Source: Tilletia caries (Eukaryota > Basidiomycota > Exobasidiomycetes > Tilletiales > Tilletiaceae). Taken from it: a DNA stretch of 64,000 nt. The stretch spans positions 806,001 to 870,000 of the forward strand of contig JALUTQ010000020.1 of NCBI GenBank assembly GCA_032718865.1, written 5' to 3'. Below are positions 1 to 9,797 of the stretch, in pieces; the stretch's first letter is position 1; every line of letters begins with the position of its first letter. Under the pieces are notes generated by a model. That model did not search any database. It had not been told where the DNA came from and saw only the letters and a program-made list of their open reading frames with translations. A program made the translations under genes and the position numbers.

Positions 1-342
1 GTCGACTGCTGTTGCTTGCTGCTGCTGCGCGTGCGCGGAGAGAGGTTGACGGCTACTCCTGCGGTGTTGCCGTGTTGGTGAAGAGCGCAGAGGACCAAGC
101 AGATGTATTGTCGAAAAAGTGAAGGGTCGCGAACCTCAGAGCAGACAGAGTCGACAGTAACGGGCTTGGTTGTGATTGTTCTAGCTCGTGGTCTGCTAGA
201 TCTATGTACAACACGTCCAAGAGGAAGAGAGAGTGAAAAAGGACGGAAGAGAAAATGATCACGAAGGAGTGTGGAGGTGATCGCGACGAGCCACCGTTGG
301 AATGTGAAGAGGGAACGAATAGAAGAAAAGGAAGGGACAGAC

Positions 343-606
343 TCAGGCCCTACACGGGGGAATGAGCTGGGCCAGGAGTTGAGTAGTTGCGCCTTGGAGC
401 AACTGAACCGCCTGCACAAACTCGGCAGAAGGAAGGGTGCCCTGCCCGCGGTCCGAAGCGGCGGCCTCGACGCCTCCCTCCGCGCGCCCGCCAATCGCCA
501 AAGTGGGCAGAGCTTGGTTGTTGGAGGCGTAGGCGTTTTCGATGGTAGACGTTGCTGAGGTGATGAGCTCGATGAGCTTGGAGGATTCAGTACTGAGAGT
601 GGCCAT
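343..606 (-). CDS. probable O-methyltransferase, N-terminal exon (partial gene)
   Basis: The minus-strand exon starts at the second Met (about 606) or the first (615) and reads about 85-90 codons before a GTGTAGG donor-like site and a stop at 343. The sequence (KLIELITSA, ENAYASNN, then ATTQLLAQL) resembles the N-terminal dimerisation helices of fungal SAM-dependent O-methyltransferases of the plant/fungal COMT-like type, in which a helical segment with a 'xQLLA' motif precedes the catalytic domain. The catalytic domain would lie downstream on the minus strand, beyond the left window edge. The 53-262 stretch has an open frame (ALRFATLH...) that could be the next exon, but I could not place the junction. 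No SAM-binding motif is visible, so the family call is by resemblance only. Confidence 0.4.
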   Translation of the reverse strand: MATLSTESSKLIELITSATSTIENAYASNNQALPTLAIGGRAEGGVEAAASDRGQGTLPSAEFVQAVQLLQGATTQLLAQLIPPCRA

Positions 607-615
607 GGTGAGCAT

Positions 616-1419
616 GTGAGATGAAGCGATGAAAGTTCAAAAGTGAAAAAAGAAGAAGCGTGTGTGTGTGTGTGGGGTTGGCTGGGAGGGAAGGAGCTGC
701 TGAGTCTTTAAAGAGATACGTACGGATCCATGTTCACGGCATAACGTTGCGGTGACGAAAACTATATACTGTACCATCGACTGGCGGTCTGAGCTGACAG
801 AACCCTTTGCACCAGAGGATACGCTACAGCCACAAAAGCATCAACCAGCGACATCCGTCCCCGCGTGATCCTTACTCCCCCTTACGCCTTACGCCCTTCT
901 CTCATCGCGAAACTTAAATCAACCAAACCCTGCGCATCTCCATACATACCTCACGTCCACATGCAAAAGGGTCTTCTGGAGAAACGTGTCGGACATTGGT
1001 GGCGACTGGCGGCCGGCGGATCGGAAAATTGCAAGCAACGGCATTGCGCCAAGCTACGAGGTGCCTTTCCCAAATCAGGAACAACTGAATGTATAGACTT
1101 GTCACTTTTCTCCCGCAGTTGAACCTGGAACAAGCCGTGTTACGCCTTCATTTACATGTTCACATATGTATATGTTGAAAGAAAGGGGGTATGCATTTCA
1201 ACAAGCCAAGACGAGGTGATGAGGATCGGACAGCGGACAGCGGACTCGCTTTCCTTGATCACCCTGTCCTCCCTGTGTAAGTTTGACCTGACCTTTCTCC
1301 CTTTCCGTGCTCTTTCTTCCCAACCTGATCCCTCCTGCTCCACCTCCTCCACTACATCACCTCTCCGATCATTTTCAAACTTTCCGCCCTGTCCTCAGCA
1401 CCCCCACTCGCGCAGAAAC
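616..1419. other. intergenic region, no gene seen
   Basis: Between the putative methyltransferase start (minus) and paralogue A (plus). It holds a short (GT)n run near 660-674 and no ORF with recognisable content. Because the genes on both sides point away from it, it is probably a divergent promoter region. Pyrimidine-rich sequence at 1290-1415 is typical of fungal 5' leaders just upstream of the ATG at 1420. Confidence 0.5.
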
Positions 1420-1525
1420 ATGACTCGTATCTTCCTGTTCGTCTTGGGTGGGCCTGATCTGCGCCACCGCTACTGTGAGTCACCACGTGTTCTGCTTCAT
1501 TTGCTGAGTTTACTGATCATTGGTG

Positions 1526-2295
1526 TAAGGAAGAGCACGGAGTGCCCCGGAATTTCCGCACTCCGGGGAGGACCTCCGCAGCAATTCCGGGGCCTCTCAG
1601 GGCATTCCGCATTCCGGTTAAATTACTCTTCTTTCGGGCGCAGAGCTCCGTATTCCGGGGAAAGATTCAAATTCGTACATCTGGAATTCCGGCTTCCGTC
1701 AAAATTTAGGCTTCGATCAATTTTCGATTCCGCATTCCGCAGCTCCCGGAATGCGGAATTTCGCCGGATTCCGGGACTCTCCTCCGCAGTCGCAAGATCA
1801 TATGAAAACGAGTCGACCCCTTTCTAAATCGGCTTTGTACTCGTCCACAGTCTACATTGAAGCTCTGCATTGGCCATTTGATGCCTCACTCGCGTCAATT
1901 TGCTCCTCTTCAAGCCTCATGTGTCCTGTTGAGACCACAAGACTGGGTCTCCTCATATGTGAAACTCGCCGGAGAGTCTCATTGATAAATGAAACCCCGA
2001 ATGAGACCCCACATCACGTGACCCCCGGAATCTCCCGGAATCCGGCGGAATTTCGGGAGAATGAGCTTGTCTGACCACAGATTCCGCATTCCGCAAGAAA
2101 AGTTACGGCCAAAGCAAGATCTATTCCGCATTCCGGCTGAGCGGTACCAGGAAATTCCGGCTTCCTGCTTAAAAGGACTAAACTGACAAAAATTGAAAAT
2201 TAGCATTCCGGGTTCCGGGTACCGCCGGAACTCTGCCCGGAGTGCCCCGGAATTCCTGCAAACCCATTCCGGGGTCTACTCCGTGCTCTTCCTTA
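1526..2295. mobile_element. hAT-type MITE, family 1, copy 1
   Basis: 770 bp bounded by terminal inverted repeats TAAGGAAGAGCACGGAGT and flanked by a perfect 8-bp target-site duplication CATTGGTG (1518-1525 and 2296-2303). The interior is full of short ATTCCGG/CCGGAAT motifs in both orientations, as expected for subterminal transposase-binding repeats. There is no transposase coding capacity, so it is non-autonomous. The 8-bp duplication points to the hAT superfamily. It sits in intron 1 of paralogue A. The second copy lies at 25711-26485 in the opposite orientation. Confidence 0.9.
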
Positions 2296-2912
2296 CATTG
2301 GTGTACCTCTGTTGGCGATCCCTCTCCGTCAGCGTGCCGCATTTGTCGCAGTCGACTGCGATGCACAGTGCCGTAGGGTCGCCAACACCGAGGCTGGTCG
2401 GTCAAAATGTGCCACGCGTTGCTACGAATGTAACGTGGCAGGGAAGAGAGGCTGGCTTGCCTCAGAGGAGGGAGTAAGTGCAACGGAGCCCTCAAGGAAG
2501 CTTGTATGGATCCAAGTGCGCGTTGACTGACGACTATCCTCTCTATGAACTCACTCCTCCCATATCTCGCCCTGTCCAGAGCCACCCCAACCAGTTCGCC
2601 CGCTGCGCAGACCCATGCAAAGGAGATCTACATTGCATCATCCACTGTCACGCTGAGCAGGCCAAGTGCGCTCCCCTCGGATCGAGGCGGAAGCAGAATT
2701 TCTGCCCACAGCAAATAATGCGGTGCACTGAAGACTGCCTGGAGGAGGAGCTGGGACATCCTGGAAACTGCCGGAAGCATATACGCGTTCTTGGTGGGAC
2801 CCCCCTTCCAAGTGAAGCACTAACCCTGCGGCGGTTCAATTGCAGGAAGACAAACACACCATCAGGCGGTTATGGGAACGCTTTTATTCCGAATTTCACC
2901 TCTCTCGATGCG

Positions 2913-3023
2913 CACCTCTTCATCGCTGCGCTCGTACCCGTCCCGTGGAGTCATCGTGCGCGACCAAGCGACCAAGGCCCGAGGTTGAAACGACAACAGT
3001 TCCAACATTCGAGTACCACAAAT
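2913..3023. repeat. 111-bp dispersed repeat, inverted copy at 53105-53215
   Basis: About 111 bp repeated in inverted orientation next to the left Copia LTR, with only about three differences. It lies in the 3' extension of the paralogue A frame. Its origin is unknown; an open frame runs through both copies, so it may be a fragment of a duplicated gene. Confidence 0.75.
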
Positions 3024-3098
3024 CTGTGCCGGTTGCGGAGATACGACGTTCCGTCGGCTGTACCCAAGTCGGGCGTCGAGCAGCCGAAGGCAGTGTGA

Positions 3099-3558
3099 TC
3101 TCGGAGCGTTCCAACTCGTTGGAAAATTTTCTGCACCTCCCCCTCTCCTCTCAGCAGAAGAGGAAACGCAGATCCATCACCACCTCGTCCTCCTCGCTCT
3201 CTTCCACTGCCTCTCGGGTCCTCGACCCTTCCTGAGCGTGTAACGGTCTTCGCGGAGTCGACTCCGTCTCGTCGCGTTTTGTTTTCTCCCACCCTCCACA
3301 CCCTCTTCTCGAATCGATACTCGTGACCCGTCTCGCTCGCAACGTTTCTTTTTCACTTTCCCAAGTCGCTCGACCTACATTCTCGATGCGTTCACGTTTC
3401 ATTTCTCTTGGCGCCGGCTTATTGTCTAAGGAGACGGGCTGGAGCGCGCCGCGTGCTCGCACCGGTAGATGAGGCGGAGGAGAGGGAAGGATGAGAGACC
3501 TACCCGCTGGCTTGTCTTGATGTGTCGCGCCTGCAGAAAGAGGGGCGAGAGAGAAAAG

Positions 3559-3596
<38 letters not shown>

Positions 3597-4325
3597 GAAA
3601 GGAGAAAGGAAGAGGTCTGCAAAGAGAGAGGGAATACGGAGAGAGAATGCTGAGGTGACGACGTAGACATGAGACGAGAAACAAGATGGCAGAAGGCAGG
3701 AGGTAGGAAGGGAAGGAACTCACGCGTAGTTGTTGGCGATGTGAGAGAGATGGTGTTGGGAGAGAAGAAGGAGGAGAACAAAAGAACTGGAAGCGTTCGA
3801 GAATCGAGGCCCTTGCGGAGATGAGAATGCGGCTACGCCAGCGCCCTGGCAACACTTGGCATGTCACCCTTTCTGAGAGAGAATGATATGATGGGAAGCG
3901 AGCATGTCAGCCGTAAGTCAAACGGGGTATGTATTTCTCATCTCTCACCCAGACGTGAGCGCCCAGGAACACGGCGTAAGGCGTAACTCATGCCTCTTGG
4001 TGCGCTCGGTGAGTTTACACCAGAGGGAGATTCAAGGTTGGGCGTGAGATGGTGGTTTGTGACATGTTCGTGAGGAAAAATGCAGACTTCTCACACTGAT
4101 TCTTTGAGGACCCCAGCAGCTCCGCGTGAGATCGGCAATCTGTGAGAAGAGGGGCTACTAGGCAGAGAGAAAAGATCCATCAGCATTCAGCAAGTAAACA
4201 TCCATCACCTCCTCATCCTCTACACTCGCTCTGCCAACACCGCCCGTACTGCTTTCTCCCGTGACCCGCACCCGTCTGACATCCGTGATCCGACCTCCCC
4301 GCGCGCACAACGCAGGCACGCAGCA
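3099..4325. other. region without assignable gene; short tandem repeats
   Basis: Contains a purine-rich tandem array (AGTAGAAAGT-type units then AGAAAGG units) at about 3560-3615. A minus-strand open frame of 238 codons (3151-3867) is low complexity and shows no domain, so I do not call it a gene. GTGAGA/TCTCAC motifs recur at 3930-4160, on the left side of the Harbinger gene pair, and again at 7690-7810 on its right side; they may be the element's subterminal repeats. Confidence 0.4.
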
Positions 4326-6034
4326 ATGGTGGGGCGACGTGGAAGAAGTGCGGCAAATGAAGTTGACCCTTCCCTCCCTCCTCCCAACCTTCTGAACCCC
4401 CCCTCTTCGTCGTCTTCTTCTTCTGCCAACAGCAGCAGCGTGCAAAAGCAGGTGCTGCGCACACTGGCCTCGACTCCGTTGGCTACCCCTCCAACGCACC
4501 CTGGCCGCCGCATCGCCATCAAGCTGTCTCGACCTCAGAAGCAAGTGGGATCACCGGCACCGTCTGCGACACCAGCTCCTACCGACTCCCCCGCTCCCCA
4601 CCTGCGTCTTCCTCCGCCTCCACCATTCGACTATCGAAACACCACGTCGCACTCACCGGAAGGAGACGATACCAGCTTGCAGAGTGCTGCTGGAACCTGG
4701 CCCGATGGTTATGGAGCAGCTGCTGTGCAAGAAGGTGATGACTGGTCAGCAATCGATCCCGGACTGCGCTCGCTGTCCACGAATCCAGAACGCACCAGCG
4801 GAACGTCTGCAGAGTCGATGGTCGGGATGGAGGATGGAGAATGAGGTGGTGGAAGACGATGGCTTGGGTGACTATGAGAGAAAGCAGGTAAGTCAGTGAT
4901 CGAGCTCGGTGCAAAGCACTGTGCAGTGACTGATCACCGATACAGACGAGTGACCACTGACCTTCGTCCTTCCTACACCTCTTCGTTGCTTCTCTTGCGA
5001 TGTGGTCTCTGCTTGCCTTTCAGCGACAAGGAGATGCTGTGGATCCTGCGTCGACGAAAGGAGGATCCGGGATAGCAGCGATGAACGTTGCCGATGGCGA
5101 CGATCCCTCTCCGACTGCGGCTTTGGCTGTGAAGCAAAAGAAGGGGAACGGCAGGCACCAATGGACGAAGGCAGAGCGGGAACAGCTTCTCGAATTCATG
5201 AAGCGTTCTCCGAAACTGTAGCAGGCACTACTTCCCGGACGCAGCGATACCGACGGTGGCCATACAATCAATCACAACTCAATTCTTCGTGATTGCGCGG
5301 CTACGATAGACATCCCCGAGGAGAAACCTCTCGAGCCCATACAAGTCAGACGGCAGATCGAGGCAATGGACGCGAGGTACGAGGTTGCTCTCGCACTACT
5401 CTCTGAGACGGGACGCAGTAAGACTGCTTCGGAAGTTCCGGAACACGGATTCTTGCGGCAGGAGCGCGCAGGGGCAATCAGCAAGTGCTGGTACTTTGAG
5501 GATTGGCATGAGATGCGCCGGGACAGAAGATCATCAGCACCAAGCCGGGTCAGGGTAGGGGGAGGAGAGGGATCGGTAGCAGTTACCAAAGCAGGGATCA
5601 GGGACGCGGAGGATGATGAATTCAGCGAGGATAACGAAGATGTCGGCAAAGGCAAACGCAAGGAGACTTCGACCTCAGGCGCAGAAGACTCGGACGTCCG
5701 CACGGCCAAGAAAGCAAAGACGGAAAAGAGCTCGACCTCGGCACCAAAACGATCTGCAGCCGGTCTCAGCAAACGCAGTCACGCCAGCTCCACAGCTGTA
5801 GACGACCTTGCCGCCAGTATGAAGGACTCAATGCAGGAACGAGAGGCACGGGCATCAGCAAGAGAAGAGAAGGAAGCACAACGCGAGGAGGAACGGAACA
5901 GGCTCGAGAAGGAACGCATCGACATAGCCCGCATTGACGCCGAGACTCGGAGGATTGAGGCGGAGACTGCTCGAGATGCCCAAAGACAACAGAACGATCT
6001 GATGAGGGCAATGCTGGCCAAATTCAACTCCTGA
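4326..6034 (+). pseudogene. SANT/Myb-like accessory protein of a PIF/Harbinger transposon (in-frame amber stop)
   Basis: Exon 1 (from 4326) is Ser/Pro-rich. A canonical intron (GTAAGT at about 4888 to CAG at 5023) leads to an exon with HQWTKAEREQLLEFM, a Trp-containing SANT/Myb-type helix start. The same frame continues past a TAG at 5219-5221 through to 6034 with no other stop, ending in a charged, Lys-rich NLS-like stretch and an Arg/Glu-rich coiled coil. Exon 1 also needs a frame change near 4840 to enter the intron, so the gene is probably dead or carries an extra intron. Harbinger elements carry a SANT/Myb-like protein that assists nuclear import and DNA binding of the transposase. The position, convergent to the transposase at 6100-7737, fits that role. 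Confidence 0.65.
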
Positions 6035-6099
6035 TTCTGGATGTAGTTGGCACGATGGAATATGATTTTATTTTGATTATGAAGATCCTGATGATCTGA

Positions 6100-7737
6100 T
6101 CAATGATGACCTCTAGACAACACCGCCTGAATTCTCCTCCGCTCGACGTCTGCTAGCTGCTTCTTGGTCAGCTCTTTTTGGCGCGATCGCCAAGTGGTAT
6201 CCACAAACTGGAGGTCATATGCTCTATTGAGAGCGTTGTGTGGCGACTCTCGACGTTCCTTCGCGCTGTCGATGCAAATGATGTCTCTGTCCGTACTCGA
6301 AAACTGGTTCGCAGCCTCCTCCTGCTGATGCCTCCACTGCTGATGATCTCGCTCCTTCTGCCACTCCATCTCCCGCTCCAGGTCGTCGTCGTTGGCTCGA
6401 TCCCAGTCGTAGTCGCGCGGTGTCATGCTACGATCCAATCCTTCTTTGACATACACCAAGTACCGACCAGCCTCATCATGTTGCATAGCCAAGTTGTGCG
6501 CGACCAGAGCGGCTACGATGAAGTCGTGGGCGTACTCCTCAGCACGCAGCGAAGCCAGAAGCCCTCGATATCCCTTGAGCGCTGGGAAACGGCCTTTAAC
6601 GTAAGCCATGGCATGCTCGCTGCGGATCCGAATGCTGGATAGAGAGTAGTTGAAACGTCTGAAGTCGATGGATTTCGTTGCCGCTAGATGCTGATAGGGA
6701 GAGACAAGGTAAGAGGCGAAGGGGTAGCCTAGATCGGCCCAAATCCATTCGTCTTTGCGTAGGTATCTGGCAGGTGCATCGACTACCGACGAGCAGGCCC
6801 AAGCTCGAGCATCAGAAGATGCGCCACGATGTCCAACGACGTAGCTGATGATGCGAAGAGTGTGCACCATGGTGACGAGCTGAACGTTGAATGAAAATCG
6901 TCGCTTTCGGTTCATGAATGCGTCGCCGTGATCCAAGCCCGGCGCCCATGCACAATTGATGTGCACTCCGTCGACCGAGGCGTATCCGTTGCGCCATTCG
7001 GGGATTCCGCACCGCTCTTCGACCCAGATCCGACCTTGCTCTTTCTCGGACTCACTGGCCCAGCAGAGCACCTCCTTTTCGAGAGAGCAAAGGGCGCTGA
7101 TAGTCCGTTGGGTGAAATGGACCATTGAGCCCTCGGAAAAGCCGCAAAGTTCCGCCATGTTCGCGACGGACGCGCCGTTTCCGTCGTGACCGAGCCGGAA
7201 CAATCCTATCGCCACTTGATCAATCGTGGGAGTCGGGCGACCTCGAGTGGTGGAGAACAGAGGATGAGTGGACAGCAGGGAGACAATTTGATGAAATGCG
7301 GCCGGTTCCATCCTCACCAGCTGCCGAAAGCGCATTCTGTCGCCGCTTTGCTCGTATGCGCGCAATCTTTGCATAAGGGTTCCCTCGATGCGCGCAGTTG
7401 GACCTCGCGCGCGTAGGTATCGCTGGTTCTGTATAGTCTGAAGGCCTTGTAAAGTGAAGACCGCCTCGTCCATCGCTCCATCCGCTTCTTCATGTCCGTC
7501 CGCTCGCTGTTCCGCGTCAGCTGCATGATTCGTCAGCGCGTTGACGTGGACGAGAGCCGCTACTGTCACATCTTGCTCGATGCGAGTTCTTGCAGAGATT
7601 CGCGGCATGATGATTGACCGCATGGTAATGGTTGAGCTGCTTCTTTCTGGTGCGGCGGTGAGGAGGTGGGGAGACAGAGATAAAATGACGCTTCTCACGT
7701 TGATCTCACGCTTTGAAACGTGAGGAGCACTTCTCAT
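6100..7737 (-). CDS. PIF/Harbinger-type DDE transposase (HARBI1-like)
   Basis: Single-exon ORF of 545 codons; the Met at 7623 is a plausible alternative start. The N-terminal half has a helix-turn-helix-like region typical of the family (SLLSTHPLF, then 'QVAIGLFRLGHDG' and 'AELCGFSEGSM'). The DDE_Tnp_4 nuclease core follows: first Asp in YASVDGVHI, second Asp in WIWADLGYPF, and Glu in RIRSEHAMAYVKGRF, with the family's usual spacing. The frame is open throughout, so it could encode active enzyme. It is convergent with the SANT-like gene, 65 bp apart. Harbinger elements duplicate a 3-bp TWA target; I could not fix the ends. Confidence 0.88.
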   Translation of the reverse strand: MRSAPHVSKREINVRSVILSLSPHLLTAAPERSSSTITMRSIIMPRISARTRIEQDVTVAALVHVNALTNHAADAEQRADGHEEADGAMDEAVFTLQGLQTIQNQRYLRARGPTARIEGTLMQRLRAYEQSGDRMRFRQLVRMEPAAFHQIVSLLSTHPLFSTTRGRPTPTIDQVAIGLFRLGHDGNGASVANMAELCGFSEGSMVHFTQRTISALCSLEKEVLCWASESEKEQGRIWVEERCGIPEWRNGYASVDGVHINCAWAPGLDHGDAFMNRKRRFSFNVQLVTMVHTLRIISYVVGHRGASSDARAWACSSVVDAPARYLRKDEWIWADLGYPFASYLVSPYQHLAATKSIDFRRFNYSLSSIRIRSEHAMAYVKGRFPALKGYRGLLASLRAEEYAHDFIVAALVAHNLAMQHDEAGRYLVYVKEGLDRSMTPRDYDWDRANDDDLEREMEWQKERDHQQWRHQQEEAANQFSSTDRDIICIDSAKERRESPHNALNRAYDLQFVDTTWRSRQKELTKKQLADVERRRIQAVLSRGHH

Positions 7738-8180
7738 AGTAAAAGAGCCATCCGTGATATCACAGACGTGAGAAGAGCCAAAAACATCTCACGCTTCTCA
7801 CACTTTCTGCGAACCTTGAATCTCCCTCAGGGCTATATAAATCCGCCTCATCTCGTGTCTGTCTTGGTCGCGAGCGGCCACAGCCCACAACCTGCAACTC
7901 AGACGGCTCACAACTGTGGCACAGGTGATTGGCGTGAACTCTCCGTGTATGTACATATGTGTTACAATTGAGGCTTCTGAATTCTCGCCGTTCATCTGGT
8001 AGATGACAACCTTCCGTTACTCACGAAGTGATGAGTGAAGAGCGCCCTTCTCCCTACATAAGCACGTTTTCTCTCACATTTTCTTACCTTTCATCCCTTC
8101 CTCCCTCTACTTCCCTTCCCTCGCTCACAGCTCACTCGCAGCTCACCAACAGTCACTGTTCCTATCCGACGTCTGCCGAC
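7738..8180. promoter_or_regulatory. right flank of Harbinger pair and promoter of paralogue B
   Basis: The first 90 bp hold repeated CACGTTTC/GTGAGA-type motifs that also occur left of the pair. Downstream, a TATA-like box (TATATAAAT, about 7841-7849) and a CT-rich leader (8080-8160) precede the ATG at 8181. There is no coding content. Confidence 0.45.
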
Positions 8181-8835
8181 ATGACACGTATCGGTTTTCC
8201 TACTCTGGTCGCACTGCTGTGCGTTGCCTTCGTCGTGAGTACCAAGCCACTCCCCTCCTCTGTTGTGAGCTGAGTTCAGCTATGGGAAGGTCGAGCTGAC
8301 TGTTCTGATAACCATGTTTCCAGCGAGCCGACGAGTGCTACGATAAATGCGTCAAGGTGCCGAATATTCGATTCAAGACGCGTATCGAATTCTGCACCAA
8401 CCGCTGCAGATTTTGCACTCCGTATGACAAAAAAGGCTGGCTGCGGGTGGTGAGTGTGTCTGAGCGGTCAATTACAACCTTGCAGAGTATTGATGGTGTT
8501 GTGCTGCCCGACCTTTGATTGGGGCGAACATAGCCATCTAATGTAAGTCTCCCTACCTTGACGAAGCGAAAAGTATCACTCATCGTTGTTGAGCGCTGAG
8601 CTGATAATACTCACATGCGCCCCGAATTCGTCCCTAACAGCAAGGAACCGACCTTTTTGTCATGTGCGAAAACGTGACGAACACCAAGGAGGACCTGAGG
8701 CTCTGCAGACAAGCTCAGTCAACGTGCGCCCCGTTCGGAGTCTACTGGTATCCCTGTCCAACGAAAATGGACATGTGCCTCCACGACTGTGTGAGGACCA
8801 ACGAGGCCGGCGACGAATGCCTTGCGCACGACTGA
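8181..8835 (+). CDS. cysteine-rich small secreted protein, paralogue B (intact)
   Basis: Three exons in phase 0: 8181-8234, 8324-8449 and 8641-8835, giving 124 residues. Exon 1 is exactly the signal peptide (MTRIG, then a hydrophobic LVALLCVAFV core). The mature part begins RADECYDKC and carries about 12 cysteines in pairs (C-x3-C, C-x3-C-x2-C, a CAP motif, and a closing C-x3-C), so several disulfides are likely. Splice sites are GTGAGT/CAG, GTGAGT/CAG. The same exon phases and cysteine pattern occur in A and C. No catalytic motif is visible. By form it is a secreted Cys-rich fungal protein; a host-interaction role is inference only. Confidence 0.78.
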
Positions 8836-9797
8836 ATTGGATGTTCTGCAGCGACGACGACCGGCTGGCAACCTTTTTGACGATTTGGTGAGCTGGGTAT
8901 GTCCCTTCGTGTTCCTTCTTGCGCGTGGTCCTCCCTCGGCCCACTACTTACATACTGATCCGCTTCCAGTGCTGCAGGATCACTATTCACTTCAGACGAA
9001 TCACGATCGTGTCTTCGAATGTGGAGCCAGCGACTGCCACGTCTCTCCCCACCAGGCTTCTCCAGCTCGACCCCTGCTGTCGACATCTCTCCGAACTGAT
9101 TCCAAACATGTTGCTGCGACAAAACAAAACGTATCGAGCCCAAAAAAGATTTCTGGCTGTTTTTGACGAGCGTCTTGCTCACGATGAACGTTCTGCGCGC
9201 GAGCGTGCGTGGGCCGTGGGAAGATGTTGATGTGGTCCCACGTGGAGGTCGATCGGGTTCGGATCGGGAGTCTTGGTTCCAAGACTCCCGACGGCCATTG
9301 AGGGTCTCGATCACATACGATACGTATGTGTGAGGTCATGCCTGGGTCTTTGGATCAACGCTTACCAAGACTGGTCGATCTTCAAGGTCGCCTTTCTCTA
9401 ACCCTTTCTTACTCATCCTCGCACACTCAGATATATATGCTGACCAGTCTTCAGCGCTTCAGCATCCCTCTGCTTAAGAGCAAAAATGACCGTTCCGCTC
9501 TGGCTATGAGAGGATCCAATCGTATACGCAGGTCGCAGGTGCATCCGCTCTTCGCCCTCTTGTTCCATGGAATCGAGACAGGGTCCACCGTTCTTCTCTA
9601 CTGGCAGCGATGACAGCATTCCCAGTCGTGGTCCAGCTGACAGCTTGTTCGATCCCAGTCTTACTCCACCTCAGTGCAGCGTGCTTGGCTGGCCAGCAGT
9701 CCGCTCTGAAGGCATATAAAACTTGACCTTCCCATCCCCACTTTGTTCCCACCTTCATTCCGTACACACTACTCCCTCACAAGCTCCGTCTACGATC
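8836..9797. promoter_or_regulatory. catalase upstream region with 26-bp palindrome
   Basis: No convincing gene. A near-perfect inverted repeat lies at 9265-9290 (12-bp arms around TT, arms CGGGAGTCTTGG), about 510 bp upstream of the catalase ATG. It could be a binding site for a dimeric regulator or the core of a small hairpin. It is followed by a second short palindromic stretch (ACGATACGTATGTG) at about 9315. Confidence 0.5.
9715..9720 (+). promoter_or_regulatory. TATA box of catalase gene
   Basis: TATAAA 78 bp upstream of the catalase start codon, within a CATATAAAAC context, followed by a CT-rich leader. Strong TATA boxes are common on stress-induced fungal genes, which suits a catalase. 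Confidence 0.6.

Larger units (their letters stand above)
1420..3098 (+). pseudogene. cysteine-rich secreted protein, paralogue A (disrupted)
   Basis: Three exons match paralogue B (8181-8835) and paralogue C (36223-36844): 1420-1474 (signal peptide, begins MTRI), 2333-2473 and 2580 onward. Exon 2 carries C-x3-C and C-x3-C-x2-C spacing ending in a GW motif. Exon 3 has the same cysteine pattern as B (CAP-LG between cysteines). Two lesions are visible. Exon 1 is 55 nt instead of the 54 nt of B and C, so the hydrophobic signal frame and the mature frame no longer join. A 770-bp MITE (1526-2295) sits in intron 1. Exon 3 does not stop where B and C stop but runs to 3098 into sequence repeated elsewhere (2913-3023), so the 3' end also looks rearranged. 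Function unknown; a small secreted Cys-rich fungal protein, effector-like by form only. Confidence 0.7.

Noticed and set aside
3151..3867. 238-codon minus-strand ORF
   Set aside because: Low-complexity, composed of pyrimidine-rich and tandem-repeat sequence; no domain or intron logic.
4000..7800. GCGTGAGATG inverted matches as Harbinger TIRs
   Set aside because: Only a 10-bp match and no TWA duplication at the implied ends.
8450..8640. Possible 9-nt microexon (about 8532) in intron 2 of paralogue B
   Set aside because: Not needed for phase; paralogues A and C have no counterpart.
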